The translations under genes and the position numbers were made by a program. A stretch of 56,244 nucleotides of DNA, taken from Myxococcota bacterium. GTDB lineage: Bacteria > Myxococcota_A > Polyangia > Polyangiales > Houyiibacteriaceae. The notes beneath the pieces were generated by a model. The model did not search any database. It had not been told where the DNA came from and saw only the letters and a list, made by a program, of their open reading frames with translations. This document shows, one piece after another, positions 53,826 to 56,244 of the stretch (position 1 is the first letter of the stretch; each line of letters starts with the position of its first letter). The stretch is from the NCBI GenBank assembly GCA_025453555.1, contig JALOQC010000009.1:1-56244 (forward strand), read 5' to 3'.

Positions 53826-53862
53826 GCTCACCGCTCACCGCACCGCTCACCGCTCACCGCCC
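53826..53862 (+). repeat. Short tandem repeat (ctcaccg)n
   Basis: Four copies of the heptamer ctcaccg, with a 3-base interruption between the second and third copies. Confidence 0.7.
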
Positions 53863-53903
53863 ACTGATCACGAGAACAGTCGAAGTGTGCGACCCGTTCA
53901 TCA

Positions 53904-53940
53904 TAAAGAGAAACGCCGCCCCGGGTGAGGGCGGCGTTTC
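53904..53940 (-). terminator. Intrinsic terminator after the fasciclin gene
   Basis: A twelve-base perfect stem GAAACGCCGCCC / GGGCGGCGTTTC with a seven-base loop; on the minus strand the stem ends in TTTC and continues TCTTTATGA. It is 61 bases after the gene stop. Confidence 0.85.
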
Positions 53941-54001
53941 GAGGGATCGGAAGGGTTCCGACATCGGAGGTCCGGGGGGATGGCCCTCCGAATCACTTGG
54001 C

Positions 54002-55447
54002 TCAGGTGGGCGGGAGGAGGACCGCGTCGATGACGTGGACCACGCCGTTGCCGGTGACGATGTCGACCGCCGTGATGCCCGCGCCCTCGACGGTCGGCGG
54101 GGTCGCGTCGGCGTCGATCGTGACGTCGGCGCCGTTGAGGGTCTCGACGTCGCCGTTCTCCAGGTCGGCCGAGATCACCGCGCTGCCGATGACGTGGTAG
54201 AGGAGCACGTCGCGGACCGCTTCCGCCGACGCGCCCTCGAGCGCATCCGCGGCCGCCGTGAAGGCGTCGTTGGTGGGCGCGAAGACCGTGAGGTTCGTGC
54301 CGGGCGCGCGGTTGTTCAGGGCCGCGAGGACGGAGACGGGGGGCGAGCCCGGGATGTCCGCCGCCGCGCCGACGGTCTCGACGAGCGTGCTGAGGCTCGG
54401 CGTGATCGAGGCGACCTGCGCGATGGTGGGCGGAAGGAGGACGCGGTCGATGACGTGCACGACGCCGTTGGTGGTGCGGACGTCGGCGATGACGACGTTC
54501 GCGCCGAACGCGCCTTCACCGGCGCTGCCGCCGTTGATGGCGACGCCGCTCGTGGTGTCGAAGAAGAGGTTCATGCCGAGGCGCTCGGCGCCCGTGCGGC
54601 TCGCGAGGTACGGCGCGGGGGCCGCGGCGCGCGCGGTCGCCGGGATGGCGCTCGAGAGGACCTCCATGTTCAGGAGCACGTGGTAGAAGAGGACGCCCTG
54701 GAGCGTCGCGTCGGGGAGGTCGGCCGGGCCATCGACTCCGAGCGCGCCGTAGAGGCCGGTGAACGCGTCGTTGACGGGCGCGAAGACGGTGAACGTCAGG
54801 CCGGAGGTGGGATCCGAGAGGATCTCCGGAACGGTCGCGCCGCCGAGCGCTTCGACGGGGCCCGCTTCGGTGGCGGCCGCGAGGAGCGACGTGAGGCCCG
54901 CGTGACCGGCCGCATCGACGATCGACGGCGGCAGGAGCACCGCGTCGATGACGTGGATGATGCCGTTGTCCGCGACGATGTCCGCCGTCGTCACCATCAC
55001 GCCGCTGTTGAGCGTGACCGAGGTGCCGGAGCGCGTGACGAAGAGCGTGAGCTCGTTGAGCGAGAGCGGGCGGTTGAGGCCTTCCGCGAGGTCCGTGGAG
55101 CGAACCGCGCCGGAGACGACGTGGTACTGGAGGACCTGCGAGAGCGCGTCACCCTCGGGGATCGCTTCGAGCGCTTCGAACGCCGCGTTGGTGGGCGCGA
55201 AGACGGTGAAGGGGCCTTCGCCCGCGAGGTCGTCGTCGAGGCCGGCCGCCTGGAGCGCGCCGACGAGGGTCGAGAAGTCCGGGTTGCCCGCGGCGATGTC
55301 GACGATGGTGTTGCCGGCAACCGCGCCGTCGGTGCCGCCGCCGTCGCTCCCGCCGTCGGGGGTCGGGGTGGGGCCGTCGTCGTCGCCGCAGCCCGTGAGG
55401 CCGAGGGCGAGGGCGCCGAAGAGTGACAAAAAGCGAATCGTTTTCAT
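54002..55447 (-). CDS. Triple fasciclin (FAS1) domain lipoprotein
   Basis: A 481-residue exported lipoprotein. Lipobox LTGC places the lipidated Cys at 20, followed by a Pro/Asp/Gly spacer. Three FAS1 domains follow (about 45-175, 178-340 and 345-481). Each has the FTVFAPTNAAF-type motif and closes with NGIIHVIDAVLLPP-type H2 motifs. FAS1 domains mediate adhesion to surfaces, matrix or lipids. The SD-like AGGGGA lies about 6 bases before the ATG. The 650-base upstream region has operator-like palindromes and repeats, suggesting it is tightly regulated. The terminator lies 61 bases downstream. Confidence 0.93.
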   Translation of the reverse strand: MKTIRFLSLFGALALGLTGCGDDDGPTPTPDGGSDGGGTDGAVAGNTIVDIAAGNPDFSTLVGALQAAGLDDDLAGEGPFTVFAPTNAAFEALEAIPEGDALSQVLQYHVVSGAVRSTDLAEGLNRPLSLNELTLFVTRSGTSVTLNSGVMVTTADIVADNGIIHVIDAVLLPPSIVDAAGHAGLTSLLAAATEAGPVEALGGATVPEILSDPTSGLTFTVFAPVNDAFTGLYGALGVDGPADLPDATLQGVLFYHVLLNMEVLSSAIPATARAAAPAPYLASRTGAERLGMNLFFDTTSGVAINGGSAGEGAFGANVVIADVRTTNGVVHVIDRVLLPPTIAQVASITPSLSTLVETVGAAADIPGSPPVSVLAALNNRAPGTNLTVFAPTNDAFTAAADALEGASAEAVRDVLLYHVIGSAVISADLENGDVETLNGADVTIDADATPPTVEGAGITAVDIVTGNGVVHVIDAVLLPPT

Positions 55448-55547
55448 GCGTGTCCCCTGCTGGTGATCCTGCTGGTGTGGTCGCGAGGCGTCTCGTCAGC
55501 CCGACGCATCTGGTGTGTCGAGGCGAGACGAAACCTGGACATGCTTG

Positions 55548-55608
55548 TTAGACACTGAGCCGCCGTCGTCAACGTCGACTTAGACAAAAACGTAGACAGG
55601 TGTCTACG
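55548..55608. promoter_or_regulatory. TAGACA operator-like cluster
   Basis: TTAGACA at 55548-55554 and 55580-55586, followed by the perfect palindrome CGTAGACA-GG-TGTCTACG at 55591-55608. Lone TGTCTA half-sites also occur at 55653 and 55845. The arrangement resembles a TetR/MarR-type operator set, about 100-160 bases upstream of the fasciclin start codon. Confidence 0.55.
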
Positions 55609-55622
55609 AACGCGAACTTGCA

Positions 55623-55887
55623 GGAAAAATCCACCTGAGGGTCTCAGGCCGCTGTCTAGGTTTTGCCGCAGGTGGCAAAAAGGGTGGATCCTTCGACGGC
55701 GGATGGCTCCGGCAAAAAGGGTGGATCCTTCGACGGCGGATGGATCCTTCGACGGCGGATGGCTCCGGTTGGCTCGGGCGGCGGGCGACGGCATGGATCC
55801 CTCGACGGCGGGCGGAAAAATCGAACCGCGGGCTTCGGGTGCGCTGTCTAGGTTTTGCGTGAGATGGCAAAAAGGGTGGATCCTTCA
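55623..55887 (+). repeat. GGATCC-containing repeat cluster with TTTTGC...GCAAAA inverted repeats
   Basis: The element gctgtctaggttttgc-N8-gcaaaaaggg then tggatccttc occurs at about 55651-55695 and again about 192 bases later (55843-55887). Between them the unit ggatccttcgacggcggatgg is repeated three times. Five GGATCC hexamers lie in this interval. Confidence 0.75.
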
Positions 55888-56100
55888 GGTCGAGGGTTTC
55901 GATGGTTCCGTCGAAGGAAGAGCCGTCGAGGGATCGGCGAGCACCCTTCGAGGCGTCCAAGCGGATCCGTCGAGGGAGCCAGTCGGGCGATCCGCCGAGG
56001 GATTCGGAGCCGTCGAGAAGGGGTCCTTCGAGGCGTCGACGGCCGTCCTCTGGATGTCGGACGTCATGGCGTTCCTCGCCTGCGCTTCCATGCTCCCGCC

Positions 56101-56244
56101 ATGAGCGACGACCGCGCGCGTTGGAACGGTGCCCGCTTCGATCCGGCGGGCAGCTACGAGAGCTGGTTCCTGCGAGCGAACGCGCCGACGTCGGGCGACG
56201 CGTTCTGGATTCGCTACACGCTCTTCGCCGAGGCGCGCGCTCCG
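56101..56244 (+). CDS. Partial gene of unknown function (5' end only)
   Basis: The first 48 codons of a gene that runs off the window. It begins MSDDRARWNGARFDPAGSYE, with a short stretch rich in aromatic residues (SWFLRANAP, AFWIRYTLF). The N-terminus lacks a signal peptide. CATGCT lies six bases before the ATG, the leaderless-type signal. No family is claimed. Confidence 0.65.
   Translation, partial: MSDDRARWNGARFDPAGSYESWFLRANAPTSGDAFWIRYTLFAEARAP

Larger units (their letters stand above)
53599..54001. other. Intergenic region between the small lipoprotein and fasciclin genes
   Basis: 403 bases. It holds a ctcaccg tandem repeat (53826-53862), the fasciclin-gene terminator (53904-53940) and the promoter region of the small lipoprotein gene. 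No gene seen. Confidence 0.55.
55448..56100. other. Intergenic region upstream of the fasciclin gene
   Basis: 653 bases between the fasciclin gene (minus) and the next gene (plus). It contains the TAGACA/TGTCTA sites (55548-55608), two copies of a TGTCTAGGTTTTGC element, GGATCC-containing repeats (55677-55767) and a low-complexity stretch with recurring cgtcgagg. No credible gene. Confidence 0.65.

Noticed and set aside
55444..55794. Minus-strand open frame of 116 codons upstream of the fasciclin gene
   Set aside because: It runs through the operator-like palindrome and repeat units, with no ribosome site and no coding composition.

Overview
The window is very GC-rich, gene-dense DNA, apparently chromosomal, from a myxobacterium. 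A Sandaracinaceae or Polyangiales-like member of Myxococcota is my best guess. This is inferred from two MYXO-CTERM tails, many lipoproteins with Asp/Ala/Gly/Pro spacers, membrane-anchored Ser/Thr kinases with PEGA-like C-termini, MopE-type and myxo-type Cys-rich repeats, and an orphan type III secretion export gate gene. No rRNA, tRNA, CRISPR array, intact insertion sequence or phage gene was found.

Layout. 1-3288: possible end of an upstream gene, endonuclease III with a Lys-rich repetitive tail, a DsbA-fold isomerase and a site-2 protease. 3392-8260: a thioesterase with a His-rich insert, divergent from an ArsR-methyltransferase fusion followed by S-adenosylhomocysteinase, then a YihY/BrkB membrane protein. 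8332-12407: a GMC oxidoreductase with its Tat-exported cytochrome c, and a PHP-type hydrolase. 12614-21232: an RCC1-repeat lipoprotein, a TPR protein overlapping a PEGA kinase, a methyltransferase divergent from a DprE1-like FAD oxidase, and a second kinase. 21342-24669: thymidine kinase, a PP2C phosphatase fused to a cyclic-nucleotide domain, and a di-heme lipoprotein.

25074-36412 is a secreted and surface-protein block. It holds a TPR membrane protein, a lipoprotein, two adjacent temptin-domain MYXO-CTERM proteins (one with eight MopE-like repeats, one with 30 EGF-like domains), a TerB-like small protein and a CAP-domain lipoprotein. 36687-47368: a methyltransferase, a triple-Kazal protein, a PD40 propeller lipoprotein, an AraC regulator, a cation diffusion facilitator, a second thioesterase and a CehA-type PHP lipoprotein. 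47461-56244: an orphan SctV, an FG-GAP lipoprotein with AT-richer surroundings, two small lipoproteins, a triple-FAS1 lipoprotein and the start of a further gene.

The most unusual signals are non-coding. A roughly 110-bp repeat occurs three times in 10 kb and is predicted to fold into hairpins, two of them with GCGA tetraloops. A TAnnnT-like hexamer recurs 6-7 bases before start codons, suggesting leaderless mRNAs. A 165-bp element is bounded by 25-bp inverted repeats. The region upstream of the fasciclin gene carries a palindrome cluster and repeated GGATCC-containing units. All functions are assigned from protein sequence patterns alone.
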